From NCBI GenBank assembly GCA_024399965.1, contig JAKSNJ010000009.1, positions 1 to 64,000 on the forward strand: a stretch of 64,000 bases of DNA, read 5' to 3'. The notes under the pieces are model-generated. The model had not been told where the DNA came from. It saw nothing but the letters and a program-made list of their open reading frames with translations, and did no database searches. This document shows, one piece after another, positions 61,891 to 64,000 of the stretch. The position numbers were made by a program, and so were the translations under genes. How positions within the stretch are numbered: the stretch's first letter is position 1; the number at the start of each line of letters is the position of its first letter. Source of the stretch: Paludibacteraceae bacterium (GTDB lineage: Bacteria; Bacteroidota; Bacteroidia; Bacteroidales; Paludibacteraceae).

Positions 61891-61974
61891 CTATTAGCAA
61901 GCTTTGCTGCCGTTCTATTAGGGCTCTGCCCGTTCTATTAGCGAAGCGTTCTATTAGGCGCTCCGCGCCGTTCA
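61890..61974. repeat. Array of TTCTATTAG words separated by mini-hairpins
   Basis: An 11-base word CGTTCTATTAG occurs at 61911, 61931 and 61947, with partial copies at both ends. Between them are different hairpins with three-base loops: AGCAA-GCT-TTGCT, GGGC-TCT-GCCC, GC-GAA-GC and GGCGC-TCC-GCGCC. It lies in the 3' untranslated region of the M16 gene and touches its stop codon. Related pieces are at 6401-6432. Confidence 0.9.
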
Positions 61975-64000
61975 ATTCTCCGGGGTCATAACCACCTCAA
62001 AGACATTACCGGATTCTACCAGCTGTTTAAGCATATTCTGCACCTTATCTGCCGTGATGCCGTTGACAACCGACTCGTAGTCGCTGATGAGGTTGATGCC
62101 ATACTTGTCGTAAGTCTCCAAGGCCTCCAACCACCAGTCGTTTTGTTCTAAGTTCTCTTTATGACTCTTGAGCAGTATCTCCTTGTCTTTTTGCAGGTCT
62201 TCTGCCAAAGGACCATTCTGAACGATTGTCTTCACTTCTTCGTGAATAATCTCCATCAGGCGTGCCTGCTTGGCAGGGTCGGTATCAAACTGCATCAGCA
62301 GGAACGCTTTGCTGACCGGCAACGCCTGCACGCGGGCATACGTGCCTACACCGTACGAACCACCTTCACGCTCACGAATACTCTCCATATAACGACGGTC
62401 GAGAATCATACCAATCAGTTCCATCGTAAGGGCATTCTCCAGTGTATAAGGAATGTCATACGACGTGTATTGAATGCGGTTGCTGGCGGTCGTTGTTTGC
62501 ATTGCACGGGAGAAATAATTCTTAACCTGTCCCTGCGGTACACGCACACCATCGTCCGTCAGTGTTTCTGTTTTCTTGCTCGTCTTCAGTCCGCCCAAGT
62601 AGGTGCAAATCAACTCTTGCGTGATTTGGTCATCCGGGTCGATATTGCCCACAAAGAAGAAGGTAAAGTCAGCTGCGTTCTTAAAGCGATTCTTGTAAAT
62701 AGCCAAGCACTGCTTCATATTCAGTTGGTTGAGCGTCTGCTCGTTCCAAAGAACAGTGCGCGGACTATGATTGGTAGCCATCAAACGTACCGAATCCGAG
62801 AAGATGGCTTTGGGATTGCTCTCCTTGTGCTTGAGTTGATTGGCCATGATGGTCTTCAACGAGGCAAACGCTTCGGCATCTTCACGAGGTGCGGTAAAGC
62901 CCAAGTAAACCAACTGTAACATCGTCTCCAAGTCCTTGATGCTGGAGTTACCCTCAATGACCTCGGTATAGTTGGCAATGTCGCATGCTACATTGACGGT
63001 CTTGCCCACCAATGCCTTTTGCAAGTCATTCATCGAGAAACTGCCCAAGCCCATAAATTGAATCACATTGCCTGTCAATTCGGCATTGACCAACTCTGTT
63101 TGCTTGAGTACGCTCTTGCCGCCCCACGAGTAGGCAGAAAGCAATATCTCGTCTTGCTTGAACTGTGTCGGACGAATGACTACCTTCACACCGTTGCTCA
63201 GTATCCACTCAATCGTGCCCAATTCGAGGTTGGTCTTATAGGACTTAATCGTACCTTTCTTTGGCATCTTCTTCACAAGGTCTTTATCTACTTGTGTAGC
63301 TTTGGGGGCCTCGATGGTGAGTTCTGTACGATGTGCGAGCGCATTCTTGATTTCTTCTTCGGTAGGTAAACTATCGGCTACTTTGTCCGGAGCAGTAACC
63401 ACCACAATGGTGTTGTTGTCGGTCACATATTCCGCAGCCAACATATTGAGTTGGGCTGTTTGGATATTCGGCAAGATGGCTTTGACCATTTCCAATTCGG
63501 CAGCGATGCCGGGAATGGGCTCGTTGTCTAAGAAATGACCGATGTATTCCTGCACAAAATCGTTGCTTTCAGTGGCATTGCGCTCATTGTACATTTGCTC
63601 GTAGTCGTTGAGCATTTGTGACTTGGCACGCTCTAATTCGTCGTCGGTAAAGCCATAACGGCGCATTTTCTCTACTTCGTTCAGCAGCAAGGCAAAGGTC
63701 TCTTTGGCTTTGCCGTCTTTGGCAATGAAACGGCAGTAAAAACCATCGCAAGTAGGCACAAGGTCCGTGTATGCCATTAGACCGTTTACAAAAGGTGCGT
63801 TGGGCTTGACAACCTGTTCCTGCAAACGCTCGGACAAGATGGAATAAACCAGTTCGTCGCAGATGTTCTTCGTATAGCCGAATATGCTGCCTTTGGCTTC
63901 TGCAGGCATCGGCTCATGTTTGCAAATCAGGGTGATGGTCGTTTGCTGTGCCTCGGGGTCGGTAAGTATGCCTACGTGGGGCTCTTGGTTGTCAGGAATG
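61972..64000 (-). CDS. M16 family metalloprotease, 5' part outside the window
   Basis: The reading frame is open to the window edge, so the N terminus is missing; 675 codons are visible. It has the two-lobed M16 (pitrilysin/insulinase) layout: a middle peptidase-M16 inactive domain (FMGLGSFSMNDLQ, GNSSIKDLETMLQLVYLGFT), RTVLWNEQTLNQLN, then FFFVGNIDPDD and a C-terminal region REGGSYGVGTYARVQ. The zinc motif HxxEH would lie upstream of the window and cannot be judged. It is probably a periplasmic protease. A terminator and the mini-hairpin array lie directly downstream. Confidence 0.9.
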   Translation of the reverse strand, partial: IPDNQEPHVGILTDPEAQQTTITLICKHEPMPAEAKGSIFGYTKNICDELVYSILSERLQEQVVKPNAPFVNGLMAYTDLVPTCDGFYCRFIAKDGKAKETFALLLNEVEKMRRYGFTDDELERAKSQMLNDYEQMYNERNATESNDFVQEYIGHFLDNEPIPGIAAELEMVKAILPNIQTAQLNMLAAEYVTDNNTIVVVTAPDKVADSLPTEEEIKNALAHRTELTIEAPKATQVDKDLVKKMPKKGTIKSYKTNLELGTIEWILSNGVKVVIRPTQFKQDEILLSAYSWGGKSVLKQTELVNAELTGNVIQFMGLGSFSMNDLQKALVGKTVNVACDIANYTEVIEGNSSIKDLETMLQLVYLGFTAPREDAEAFASLKTIMANQLKHKESNPKAIFSDSVRLMATNHSPRTVLWNEQTLNQLNMKQCLAIYKNRFKNAADFTFFFVGNIDPDDQITQELICTYLGGLKTSKKTETLTDDGVRVPQGQVKNYFSRAMQTTTASNRIQYTSYDIPYTLENALTMELIGMILDRRYMESIREREGGSYGVGTYARVQALPVSKAFLLMQFDTDPAKQARLMEIIHEEVKTIVQNGPLAEDLQKDKEILLKSHKENLEQNDWWLEALETYDKYGINLISDYESVVNGITADKVQNMLKQLVESGNVFEVVMTPEN

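Overview
The window looks like one chromosome segment of a host-associated member of the Bacteroidales. The signs are: many promoters of the Bacteroidota form TTTG-N20-TAnnTTTG; a PorE-type type IX secretion protein; bactofilin, DUF4293 and DUF4827 proteins; a hybrid two-component (HTCS) regulator; a Wzi-family capsule protein; and lipoproteins with Bacteroidota-like signal peptides. I cannot name the genus. I see no tRNA, rRNA or CRISPR array.

Layout. 1-690: non-coding, with a 37-C tract, then a strong promoter leading to a 1556-residue surface protein with InlB-type repeats and a 51-residue companion ORF. 5.6-16.7 kb, plus strand: HAD phosphatase, class I fumarase, degenerate LytM protein, dxr, rseP, a 503-bp element with a DUF559 nuclease, an acyltransferase, DUF4293, rlmN, argD and an M20 peptidase. 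16.7-33.0 kb, mostly minus strand: a lipoprotein of the histidine decarboxylase family, DUF2520, yidC, then an AT-rich accessory island of about 6.7 kb (PIN toxin-antitoxin pair, methyltransferase remnant, GNAT, DUF262/HNH, two DUF1016 nucleases), then folA, thyA, porE, DUF1015 and bactofilin. 33.1-41.7 kb, plus strand: OmpH-like, Wzi-like, 5'-nucleotidase and an RND efflux pair. 41.7-45.8 kb, minus strand: folC, a beta-barrel protein and glyS. 45.8-59.5 kb, plus strand: murC-ftsQ-ftsA-ftsZ, rfbA, HTCS regulator, two FKBP-like lipoproteins, glmM, surE, a small membrane protein and lpxB. 59.8-64 kb: an AT-rich phosphoethanolamine transferase and a partial M16 protease on the minus strand.

The most unusual property is a layer of short repeats beneath ordinary genes. 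At least fifteen loci carry tandem arrays whose unit length is 7 or 11 bases while the unit sequence differs from place to place. They sit next to start codons (bactofilin, thyA, folA, the LytM gene, the Wzi-like gene) or inside housekeeping genes (folC twice, lpxB, murC, surE, folA), where they are translated as extra loops. A 29-base palindromic repeat occurs four times: twice inside lpxB, and once at each end, in inverted orientation, of the 503-bp element carrying only a DUF559 nuclease gene. This resembles a REP-like or MITE-like system with its own nuclease. That role is my inference. Small hairpins with three-base loops form a further repeat class.

Two other points stand out. One is a predicted lipoprotein that is a full-length pyridoxal-phosphate histidine decarboxylase homologue. 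The other is a promoter-bearing repeat present three times, once upstream of each nuclease gene in the accessory island.
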